Assembly (NCBI GenBank): GCA_012719195.1
Contig: JAAYAV010000164.1
Location: 1-6,905 of the forward strand
Length of the DNA stretch: 6,905 nucleotides
Reading direction: 5' to 3'
Source: Anaerolineae bacterium
Lineage (GTDB): Bacteria; Chloroflexota; Anaerolineae; DRVO01
Position 1 is the first letter of the stretch, and the number at the start of each line of letters is the position of its first letter. This document shows, one piece after another, positions 1 to 6,482 of the stretch. A program made the translations under genes and the position numbers. Under the pieces are notes generated by a model, which saw only the letters and a list, made by a program, of their open reading frames with translations, was not told the DNA's origin and did not search any database.

Positions 1-522
1 CAGATGTTCGTGCGCGGCCTCGCCAGCGGGATACAGCGCCTGGCCTGGTTCGCCGTCTTCGACGGCTCCCCCGAGCATCCCACCGAGGCCCATGGCCTCT
101 TCCGGGCCTCGAGCCTCGGCCTGTCCTACGCCAACGCCAAGCCCGCCTACTGGGCCTACCGTACCATGACCACGGCCCTGCACGGTTTCCGCTATCACTC
201 GGTCTACTACAGCGAGCCGGGCGCGCTCCTATCTCAGTGGGACCACGAAGCTTACGAGTTCCGCCGCGCGGCCGACGGCGCCCGCATGCTGGTCGCCTGG
301 GCCAACAGCGGCGAACAGGTCAACCCGGACGGCACCAGCGACATGGTCATACCCGGCGGGCACGTCACCCTGGCCAGCCATCTCAGCCTGAACGCCGCCA
401 ACCCAAACGTATTGGCGCTCGTTGAGGTGCAGGACGGCGGCCCCGGCGACGCGGACGGCCAGGCCAACGGTCTGGTAAAGCTGAGGATTGGCACCGATCC
501 GGTGTACATATTCCTCCCATGA
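1..522 (+). CDS. Glycoside hydrolase-like protein, C-terminal part (5' truncated)
   Basis: The reading frame is open from base 1, so the gene begins upstream; the ATG at base 4 is probably internal. About 173 residues are visible. The first third reads like the last strands and helix of a TIM-barrel glycoside hydrolase (clan A, such as GH39 or GH5 relatives): a hydrophobic strand 'LAWFAVFDG' (nt 40-66), then 'KPAYWAYRTM' (nt 139-168), which resembles the final-helix motif of those enzymes. From about nt 217 the sequence turns beta-rich and ends in 'PVYIFLP', which fits the small C-terminal beta-sandwich many such enzymes carry. The catalytic glutamates would lie upstream, so activity and substrate cannot be judged. 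The stop overlaps the next start (ATGA, 519-522), tying it to the glycan export ATPase. I infer a role in trimming or remodelling the exported glycan. The family assignment rests on recall of motifs, not on a search. Confidence 0.7.
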   Translation, partial: QMFVRGLASGIQRLAWFAVFDGSPEHPTEAHGLFRASSLGLSYANAKPAYWAYRTMTTALHGFRYHSVYYSEPGALLSQWDHEAYEFRRAADGARMLVAWANSGEQVNPDGTSDMVIPGGHVTLASHLSLNAANPNVLALVEVQDGGPGDADGQANGLVKLRIGTDPVYIFLP

Positions 523-1760
523 CGGATGACGCCGCACTGGTCCGCTTCCAACGGGTCTCCAAGCGCTACCTCTGGAGCCGGGAGCGTCCGCGCTCGTTCT
601 TGGATGTCTTCACTGGGCTGGTGCGCCGCCGCGAGCCCAAGTCCGAGTTCTGGGCTTTGCGGGAGCTAGACCTATCGGTGGAGGCGGGCCAGGCGGTGGC
701 CCTCATCGGCGCCAACGGCGCGGGCAAGAGCACCGCCCTCAAACTGGCGTCACGGGTTATCGAGCCGACTTCCGGCTCGGTGGAGGTATCGGGGAAGGTG
801 TCCGCCCTGCTGGAATTGGCAGCGGGCTTCCATCCCGACCTGACCGGGCGGGAGAACGTCTTCCTCTCCGGCGCCCTCATGGGGCACTCGCGCAAGGACA
901 TGGAGCGGCGCTTCGACGACATCGTGGACTTCTCCGGTGTCAAGGACTTCATCGACAACCCGGTGCGACACTACTCCTCCGGTATGGCCATGCGCCTGGG
1001 CTTCTCCGTCGCGAGTTCGGTGGACCCCGATGTCCTTCTAATAGACGAGGTCCTCGCGGTCGGCGATCGAACCTTCAGCCAGCGGTGTGTCGATCGCATC
1101 TACGGTCTCAAGGAGAAGGGGACGGCCATCCTCTTCGTCTCGCATGATCTCGAGTCGGCTCGCGGCTTGTGTGAGCGGGCGGTGCTGCTGGAGAGGGGCG
1201 CCACCATCGAGGACGGACCCACCGACAAGGTCATTAACCGGTACCTCCGGCGCCTGGCCGAGGTCGAAGATCACGATGTCCGGCGCGAGCGCGAGGAGCG
1301 TTGGGGCAGCGGCGAGGCCACCATCGAGGATGTCTGGCTGGAGGACGAGGACGGCCGGCCGACGACAGGGCTCGACGTCGGCAAGGCGCTCACGCTGAGC
1401 GTACGCTACCGTCGCACCGGCACGGTGGATGGACTTGTGCTCGGCTTCGGTCTCCGAGATCAGACCGGCTACCTGCTCAGCGGCCCCAACACCAAGTTCG
1501 ACGGCCAGTCGCTCGACGTGACCGCCCCGGGCGGCACGGTGCGCTATGTCGTTCCCGATCCGCCTCTCTTGCCTGGGCGCTACTTCGTCTCGGTCAGCCT
1601 ATACGACCGTCGCTTGGTGCACGCCTACGACCACTGGGAGTACTGTCTCAGCTTCGACGTCTACCCCGGACCGGGGAGCCGCTGCTTCGGGGCGGTGGCG
1701 CTGGCGGGCACCTGGTCGCCCGAGTACCTGCCCCCAACCGCTGGCGCGGAGACGGCTTGA
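519..1760 (+). CDS. ABC transporter ATP-binding protein, Wzt-type polysaccharide exporter with C-terminal domain
   Basis: This 413-residue protein is the nucleotide-binding subunit of an ABC exporter for surface polysaccharide; it would work at the inner face of the cytoplasmic membrane with a Wzm-type permease, which is not in the window. Visible motifs are Walker A 'GANGAGKST' (64-72), a Wzt/TagH-style signature 'YSSGM' (152-156) in place of LSGGQ, Walker B 'DVLLIDE' (171-177) followed by 'VLAVGD', and the switch histidine H209 in 'FVSHD'. Residues 1-245 are the ATPase. After a charged linker (about 246-262), residues about 263-385 form a beta-rich domain with 'LLPGRYFVSVSLYD', as in the C-terminal domain of Wzt, which in characterised O-antigen systems recognises the finished glycan end. 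The ATG at 519 overlaps the upstream stop and has no good ribosome binding site, suggesting translational coupling. The stop overlaps the next gene (TGATG). The family is very clear; the exact glycan is unknown. Confidence 0.95.
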   Translation: MTDDAALVRFQRVSKRYLWSRERPRSFLDVFTGLVRRREPKSEFWALRELDLSVEAGQAVALIGANGAGKSTALKLASRVIEPTSGSVEVSGKVSALLELAAGFHPDLTGRENVFLSGALMGHSRKDMERRFDDIVDFSGVKDFIDNPVRHYSSGMAMRLGFSVASSVDPDVLLIDEVLAVGDRTFSQRCVDRIYGLKEKGTAILFVSHDLESARGLCERAVLLERGATIEDGPTDKVINRYLRRLAEVEDHDVRREREERWGSGEATIEDVWLEDEDGRPTTGLDVGKALTLSVRYRRTGTVDGLVLGFGLRDQTGYLLSGPNTKFDGQSLDVTAPGGTVRYVVPDPPLLPGRYFVSVSLYDRRLVHAYDHWEYCLSFDVYPGPGSRCFGAVALAGTWSPEYLPPTAGAETA

Positions 1761-3067
1761 TGCCGGATCGACCCCTGGTCAGTGTGGTGGTGCCCTACTA
1801 CCGCGGTCTCGAGCATCTACCCATCCTCCTCGACTCAATCGCGGCGCAGGACCTGCCCCTGGAAGAGCTGGAGTTCATCCTCGTACTGAACAGCCAGGAC
1901 GATGGGGCGCTGACGCTGCTGACCGAGAGCTACCCGTGGGTGCGCGTCGTAGACCCGGGCGAGAACCTGGGCTATGGCGGCGGATGCAACTTGGGCGCGC
2001 GCGAGGCCCGCGGTGAGTGGGTGGCGCTGCTCAACACGGACATGCGCGTCGACGGCCGCTGGCTGACGGAGTTGCTCGCCGCTTCCGAACGTCACCCGGA
2101 CACGGTCTGCTTCGGGTCCGCCATCCTGAGCTGGAACGGCAAGCGCATCGACTTTGCCGGTAGCGGCATGAACTTCCTGGGTGTGGGGTACCAGACCTAC
2201 CACGGGGGACCGGCCTCCTGGCTGCCCCAGGAGGACCAGGAGGAGTTGTTCATCTGTGGCGGCGCTACTTTCATCCGCCGCGACGTCTACCTGGAGGTCG
2301 GCGGCTTCGATGAGGACTTCTGGGCCTACTACGAGGACGTCGACTTGGGCTGGCGCCTGTGGGTGCTGGGCCACCGGGTGCTCCTGGTGCCCTCCTCGAT
2401 CGTTCACCACCGGCACCACGGATCGTTCAAACGGGTGGGACAGGAGCGCACACGCCTCCTCTACGAGCGGAACTCGTTGCTCTCCCTGATCAAGAACTAC
2501 GAGCGGGCCACTCTGGAGCAGGTGCTGCCGGTGGCGCTGATGCTGGCAGCCAAGCGCGCTTTCCTGGCCACCGGGGTCGAACCTGAGCGCTTCCGGATCG
2601 GACGGACCCCGCCCAACGCCGTCGCGCCGGCGGCCGGCGTTTTCGGCCTACGCTATTACGTGGACGAGGCAGTGCGCACTCTCCGCAACGACGGCCTGGG
2701 TGAGCTGTGGAAGCGGGTTGTAGCGGAATTCGGTCGCCGCTTCAGCTTCGGCGGGGCGGCCCCCTATGGCGCACCGCGCCGGTCGGCCAACGTAGACGAG
2801 GCCGGCATTCTAGTTCCCGAGCTGGGCATGGCCCATCTCTTGGCCCTGGCCGACGTGGCCGACCTGTATCCGGCCGTCCTGGAGAAGCGGCGCTGGATTC
2901 AGGAGCGCCGCCGGCGCGACGATACCGAGGTCGCGCGCCTGTTTGGCCTGCCATACGCCCTGAACTTCTACGATAGCCGCTATCACCGCTGCCTCACCGC
3001 TATGGTTAGGGCTACCGGCATCGAGGAGTTGCTCGATCAGCCCCTGCCGGACGACGGTCGGAAATGA
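1760..3067 (+). CDS. Family 2 glycosyltransferase with C-terminal extension
   Basis: The start is ATG 1760, overlapping the upstream stop; the frame stays open back to about 1301, but that stretch lies on the ATPase gene and is not coding. The protein has 435 residues. The GT-A fold opens with 'VSVVVPYYRG' (7-16), continues with 'NLGYGGGCNLG' (69-79), typical of rhamnosyltransferase-like GT2 enzymes, then 'LLNTDMRVD' (90-98) with the NTD motif in the DXD metal/nucleotide-sugar position, 'GGATFIRRDV' (167-176), and 'EDVDLGWRL' (192-200) with the likely catalytic acidic pair. 'HHRHHGSF' (216-223) follows, as in this subfamily. It should add a sugar from a nucleotide-sugar donor to a growing lipid-linked glycan; donor and acceptor cannot be read. 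Residues about 280-435 extend beyond the core, are helical and Arg-rich ('RRWIQERRRRDD', 377-388), and have no function I can name. No strong transmembrane segment is evident. The stop overlaps the next start (ATGA). Confidence 0.93.
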   Translation: MPDRPLVSVVVPYYRGLEHLPILLDSIAAQDLPLEELEFILVLNSQDDGALTLLTESYPWVRVVDPGENLGYGGGCNLGAREARGEWVALLNTDMRVDGRWLTELLAASERHPDTVCFGSAILSWNGKRIDFAGSGMNFLGVGYQTYHGGPASWLPQEDQEELFICGGATFIRRDVYLEVGGFDEDFWAYYEDVDLGWRLWVLGHRVLLVPSSIVHHRHHGSFKRVGQERTRLLYERNSLLSLIKNYERATLEQVLPVALMLAAKRAFLATGVEPERFRIGRTPPNAVAPAAGVFGLRYYVDEAVRTLRNDGLGELWKRVVAEFGRRFSFGGAAPYGAPRRSANVDEAGILVPELGMAHLLALADVADLYPAVLEKRRWIQERRRRDDTEVARLFGLPYALNFYDSRYHRCLTAMVRATGIEELLDQPLPDDGRK

Positions 3068-4410
3068 GCCGGATTCTCGTCGTCAGCCATGATGTCATCG
3101 GGGAGAGGATGGCCGGTCCCGCCATACGCGCGGTGGAGCTCTCCCGTGTTCTCGCGGAGGAGCACGACGTCACCCTGGCGGCGCCCAACCAGAGCGACCT
3201 GGACCTCGGGCTGACTACCGTCCGCTACGCGTACTCCGACCTTTCTCGCCTCGCCGACGGGACGGATGCCGTCTTGGTGGGGGGCCTGACCGTGGCCCTC
3301 TGCCCGCAACTGGCCCGGACGGGCGTGCCCCTGATTGTGGATATCTACGACCCGTTCACACTAGAGAATCTGCAGCTCTTCTCTCAGCGCGACATGCCGG
3401 TCCGCATCGATGATAGCGAGGGTCTGCTGCGGGCGATGCTGCTGCAGTTGCGCGCCGGCGACCTCTACCTATGTGCCAGCGAGAAGCAGCGTGACTTCTG
3501 GATCGGGATGCTGCACGCGGCGGGGCGCCTCAACCCCTACACGTACGACGACGACCGCTCGCTGCGCTCTCTGGTGGACGTGGTGCCCTTCGGGGTTCCG
3601 GAGGAGCCGCCCGCGCCGGTACAGCGAGCCCTGAAGGGAAGGCACCCGGGGATCGGTCCCGACGACTTCGTGGCCATCTGGGGTGGGGGCGTCTACGACT
3701 GGTTCGACCCGCTGACGGCCATTCGCGGTGTGGGCCTGGCGGCGGCTGAGGACCCGAGGATCAAGCTGTTCTTCATGGGGATTCGCAACCCCAACCCGGC
3801 CGTCCACCGCATGAGGGTGGTGGACGAGTGCTTGGCCCTCGCCGATGCGCTCCAACTCACCGGCTCCGCCGTGTTCTTCAACGATTGGGTCCCCTATGCC
3901 CGGCGGGCTGAGTACCTGCTGGACGCCGACGTGGGCATCAGCCTCCATCATGACCAGGTCGAGACCGCCTACTCCTTCCGCACGCGCATCCTGGACTACC
4001 TCTGGGCCGGGCTGCCCATTGTGGCCACCGCTGGCGACTCCTTCGCTCAAGCTATCGGGCAGCGCGGCATCGGGCGGGTGCTCCCTGCCGAGGACCCGCA
4101 CGCCGTGGCCGGCGCCCTGCTGGAGCTGGCGCGGGGCGGTGAGCGGGCGGAGATGGGGCGGCAGGCGCGGACACTGGCGGCGGAGCTCACCTGGCGCCGG
4201 TGTGCAGCGCCGTTGCTGCAGTACTGCCGCCGCCCGCGGCCGGCTGCCGATCGAGCGGCTGGGTATCATTTCATGGAGAGCGTCTCGGCGGCCCCCGCTG
4301 CCGGCGGCTTGGGGCTCGCACGCAAGGCCCTGGACAGCCTGCGACATGGGGGACCGGCGCAGCTCATCGGCGATGCGCGCTCCTATTTGCAGTGGCGCCG
4401 AGGCGCCTGA
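3064..4410 (+). CDS. Family 4 glycosyltransferase (GT-B fold)
   Basis: The protein has 448 residues. Its N-terminal Rossmann half starts 'RILVVSHDVIGERMAGPAIR' (3-22), a GT4 pattern in which the AGP-R stretch lies near the acceptor site; 'DIYDPFTLENL' (93-103) is also typical of a subfamily that travels with GT2 enzymes in glycan loci. The C-terminal half begins near 'AIWGGGVYDWFDPLTAIRGV' (204-223) and includes 'FRTRILDYLWAGLPIVAT' (305-322), which occupies the place of the usual E-x7-E donor-sugar motif. Here the second Glu is Asp (D311) and the first position is Tyr (Y303), so the motif is degenerate. The tail (about 400-448) ends in a basic helix-like stretch 'YLQWRRG' that could touch the membrane. 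The start overlaps the upstream stop by ATGA with only a weak purine stretch. It is the last gene of the overlapping run. It likely transfers one sugar to the same glycan as the GT2; which sugar is not known. Confidence 0.92.
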   Translation: MSRILVVSHDVIGERMAGPAIRAVELSRVLAEEHDVTLAAPNQSDLDLGLTTVRYAYSDLSRLADGTDAVLVGGLTVALCPQLARTGVPLIVDIYDPFTLENLQLFSQRDMPVRIDDSEGLLRAMLLQLRAGDLYLCASEKQRDFWIGMLHAAGRLNPYTYDDDRSLRSLVDVVPFGVPEEPPAPVQRALKGRHPGIGPDDFVAIWGGGVYDWFDPLTAIRGVGLAAAEDPRIKLFFMGIRNPNPAVHRMRVVDECLALADALQLTGSAVFFNDWVPYARRAEYLLDADVGISLHHDQVETAYSFRTRILDYLWAGLPIVATAGDSFAQAIGQRGIGRVLPAEDPHAVAGALLELARGGERAEMGRQARTLAAELTWRRCAAPLLQYCRRPRPAADRAAGYHFMESVSAAPAAGGLGLARKALDSLRHGGPAQLIGDARSYLQWRRGA

Positions 4411-4476
4411 ACGGCCTCACCCCTCCCATACTGTCGTCCCACTCAAGTCTCATCGCTCCCCGGCCGAAACATATGC

Positions 4477-4522
4477 GGCCGCCTGCCCGACGTTAGGTCG
4501 GCCTAACATCGGGCAGGCGGCC
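4477..4522. terminator. Long inverted repeat (21-bp arms, 4-nt loop) between transcription units
   Basis: Arms 4477-4497 and 4502-4522 are complementary at 20 of 21 positions; the only mismatch is C4491 against A4508. The loop is TCGG (4498-4501). It falls 67 bases after the family 4 glycosyltransferase stop and ends 6 bases before the next ribosome binding site. There is no T-run after it on the + strand ('ACGGTTGAAGG') and only a TTT on the other, so it is not a canonical Rho-independent terminator. Hairpins without U-tracts are found at gene ends in GC-rich bacteria, which makes this the leading guess. Alternatives are an mRNA-stabilising 5' leader hairpin of the downstream gene, a dyad operator, or a small mobile palindromic repeat (REP/MITE-like). 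The hairpin itself is certain; the role is not. Confidence 0.5.
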
Positions 4523-4528
4523 ACGGTT

Positions 4529-4535
4529 GAAGGAG
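4529..4535 (+). promoter_or_regulatory. Ribosome binding site for the secreted protein gene
   Basis: GAAGGAG lies 10 bases before the ATG at 4546. It is the clearest Shine-Dalgarno sequence in the window and fixes that start. It contrasts with the overlapping genes upstream, which show weak or no such site, and suggests this gene is translated independently. I see no convincing -35/-10 pair in 4411-4528. Confidence 0.8.
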
Positions 4536-4545
4536 TACTTCGACG

Positions 4546-6474
4546 ATGCGAAACCGGCTCTTGTGCCTGGCCTTTGTCGTGCTGGCCCTGGCGACATTGC
4601 GTCCCGGCACCCACGCTTCCGCCCAGGGCGGCGTCCTCACTCTGCACGCCCCTGACGCCGCGCTGACCAACGGCGACGACTTTGCCACCACCGTCCTCGG
4701 TGATCCGTGGGACATGGAACAGCGGCGCGACATCGGCTGGGAGGAGAACCTCAGCCCGATCGAAGTGGCAGACGGCATCTGGTCCGCCCGCGTGAACGTC
4801 ACCAACCCGGATGGCGGCAACACCGGCTACCTGTTCCCCTTGTTCCAGGGCTTCCCGACCGCATGGCCCGTGGGGAAGATCGGCGCCAACTACCCGGTGG
4901 ACACCAGCCGCTACACCCAGCTGTCCTACCGCATGTACGTCAGCGAGCGCAGCTACGGCAACCACGCCGTCTACTGGACGCACAAGGTCGACTGGCCTAC
5001 CGGCACCGACCGCTTCGCCGTCTCCGATACGGGCCCCAACGGCTGGAAGCTCTACAATTGGGACCTGACCACCGCCAACGGTGATCCGGGCGCCTTCGCC
5101 GGTTCCTGGCAGAGCGGCCCCGTCTACGGCCTGCGCATAGACCCCAATCCGGCCTCGGCGAACTACCGCCCCGAGGTGGTGGTGGACGTCAAGGTGGACT
5201 GGGTCCGGCTGACCGACCCTAGCACCTCGCCGCGCTACACCGTCACGTGGCAGGGGGCCTCCCAAGAAGACCTGGTCGGCGTCTACGTGGACACCGATCG
5301 CGACGGCTACGACGGCATGCTCGTCGCCTCCGTGCCCGCCTCGGCCGGCCGGTACGACCTGCTTACCTGCATCCTGCCCGGCGGGGACTACTACGTGTAC
5401 CTCAAGGCCGGGGACGCACTGAGCAACTACGGCGGCCGCCTGCGCATCAATAACCCACCCATCCTCCGCTGGGACCTCTCTACCATCAGCCAGGACTATG
5501 CCGCCACCGAGAGGGGCGATGGCTGGGACATGTCCGGTCCTAGCGACCTGGCCAACCTGGGGGAGGAGTTCTTCGCCTCGCCGGATCTGTACGTCCTGCG
5601 CCAGTTCTACGACTGGAGCTTCAACAACGGGGTGTTCTCGGCCACGGCGGACGCAAACTACGCCTTCGATGTCGGAGAGTACACTCCGTTCAGGCAGTCC
5701 GACGTGCAGCTATGGCCCGCCATCGACCCAGCGCGCCCGGTGGACACGAGCAAGTACCGCTACATGGTGATCCGGCTGTGGGTAGATGAGCCCGGGGATC
5801 GCACCCTATCACAGCGGGTCTTCGACGGGTGGGTAGGTCGCATAGTGTGGTGGAACCACGGCGTGAACGAGGATGGGTTCGCCACTGACGAGTTCTTCTA
5901 CTACGAGGGCTGGAACACCTACGTGATCGACCTGGAAGCGCGCGACTGGCCCGCCGGGTACGAGCCGGGCTGGCCGGCTCTCTCGTGGAAGAGCATCGGC
6001 TCGGTTAGCCACATGCGCTTCGACCCGCTCGAGGTCTCCAACGACACCCGCTTCCACGTCGACGAGATCCGACTGCTGGCCGACCCCGTGGCGGACGGGA
6101 GCCTCAGCCTGTACCTGGGGGTCGCCGACCCTGACGGCCAGAACGTGTCGCTGCGATACTTCTACGACACCGACAACAAGGGATTCGACGGCCGACCGTT
6201 GACCTCCCTGCGCCTGAGCGCCGCGTCTGAGGATGCCGATCTCGCGGCGGCGGCGGCCGGCCTCAGCCGGCGGGCCTACCTGCCGCTGGTGGCTCTACGC
6301 CCGCGTCCGGAACTGCGTCCCCTTGTGAGTGACTCCGGTTTGGCCGTCACCAAAGCGACCCTGAGCACCGCGGCGGTTCCGGCGGGCACCTACTACCTCT
6401 ACGCGTGCGGCTCCGACGGCCTGGCTGAGACGTGCCACTACCTGCAGACGCCCATCACGGTCGCCCACCCTTAG
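4546..6474 (+). CDS. Secreted protein with duplicated beta-rich domains (A-B-A-B), unknown function
   Basis: The protein has 642 residues. It opens with a Sec-type signal peptide: basic n-region 'MRNR', hydrophobic core 'LLCLAFVVLALATL', and an AxA-like site 'ASA|Q' (cleavage after about residue 26). The mature protein repeats itself. Domain A1 (about 44-223) and A2 (about 306-512) share, in order, 'WDM' (55-57; 327-329), 'PVDTS(R/K)Y' (117-123; 398-404), an aromatic 'VYWTHK'/'IVWWNHG' strand, 'GWKLYNWDL'/'GWNTYVIDL', and a closing 'VDWVRL'/'VDEIRL'. Each is followed by a smaller module B (about 228-303; 518-640) with an Asp-rich loop 'DTDRDGYDG'/'DTDNKGFDG' and a 'GDYYVYLKAGD'/'GTYYLYACGSD' strand. 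A resembles jelly-roll, carbohydrate-binding-like domains; B resembles fibronectin type III-like modules with a possible calcium loop. Both readings are tentative. B2 carries an extra segment with 'AYLPLV'. No catalytic motif, C-terminal anchor or LPXTG was seen. Its place after a glycan locus suggests a cell-surface, glycan-associated role. No name can be given. Confidence 0.9.
   Translation: MRNRLLCLAFVVLALATLRPGTHASAQGGVLTLHAPDAALTNGDDFATTVLGDPWDMEQRRDIGWEENLSPIEVADGIWSARVNVTNPDGGNTGYLFPLFQGFPTAWPVGKIGANYPVDTSRYTQLSYRMYVSERSYGNHAVYWTHKVDWPTGTDRFAVSDTGPNGWKLYNWDLTTANGDPGAFAGSWQSGPVYGLRIDPNPASANYRPEVVVDVKVDWVRLTDPSTSPRYTVTWQGASQEDLVGVYVDTDRDGYDGMLVASVPASAGRYDLLTCILPGGDYYVYLKAGDALSNYGGRLRINNPPILRWDLSTISQDYAATERGDGWDMSGPSDLANLGEEFFASPDLYVLRQFYDWSFNNGVFSATADANYAFDVGEYTPFRQSDVQLWPAIDPARPVDTSKYRYMVIRLWVDEPGDRTLSQRVFDGWVGRIVWWNHGVNEDGFATDEFFYYEGWNTYVIDLEARDWPAGYEPGWPALSWKSIGSVSHMRFDPLEVSNDTRFHVDEIRLLADPVADGSLSLYLGVADPDGQNVSLRYFYDTDNKGFDGRPLTSLRLSAASEDADLAAAAAGLSRRAYLPLVALRPRPELRPLVSDSGLAVTKATLSTAAVPAGTYYLYACGSDGLAETCHYLQTPITVAHP
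4675..5454 (+). repeat. First A-B domain unit of the secreted protein
   Basis: This covers residues about 44-303: large beta-rich domain A1, then small module B1. It aligns by eye with the unit at 5461-6465 through shared WDM, PVDTSRY, aromatic-strand, GWxxYxxDL, VDxxRL and DTDxxGxDG landmarks in the same order. Divergence is high outside these landmarks, so the duplication is old. At the DNA level only short stretches match, for example around 4894-4912 and 5736-5754. Confidence 0.75.
5461..6465 (+). repeat. Second A-B domain unit of the secreted protein
   Basis: This covers residues about 306-640. It repeats the order of the first unit but is longer in two places: A2 has an extra stretch around residues 335-395 ('DLYVLRQFYDWSFNNG' and following), and B2 is interrupted by about 45 residues (about 560-604) before its last strands. 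The interruption is rich in Ala, Leu, Pro and Arg and contains 'RRAYLPLVALRPRPEL'. Confidence 0.75.
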
Positions 6475-6482
6475 GCCATTTT

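Noticed and set aside
1301..1759. The reading frame of the GT2 gene stays open about 450 bases upstream of ATG 1760, which could suggest a longer protein.
   Set aside because: The translation of that stretch is Arg/Pro-rich and low in pattern, and it lies fully on the Wzt C-terminal domain. The GT2 core begins right after ATG 1760, as expected.
3469..4347. A 292-codon frame on the - strand inside the GT4 gene.
   Set aside because: It is a shadow of high-GC codon use on the opposite strand; the + frame has clear GT4 motifs throughout.
4477..4522. Possible CRISPR repeat, attachment site or insertion-sequence end.
   Set aside because: There is only one copy in the window, with no spacers, no transposase or integrase nearby and no target-site duplication visible.
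3845..4666. A 273-codon + frame spanning the end of GT4, the gap and the start of the secreted protein gene.
   Set aside because: The sequence is Ser/Pro/Arg/Trp-rich without domain patterns, and it crosses the hairpin and two supported genes in another frame.
4450..5265. A 271-codon frame on the - strand crossing the palindrome.
   Set aside because: It is Val/Gly/Ala-rich shadow coding opposite the signal peptide and domain A1, with no recognisable motifs.
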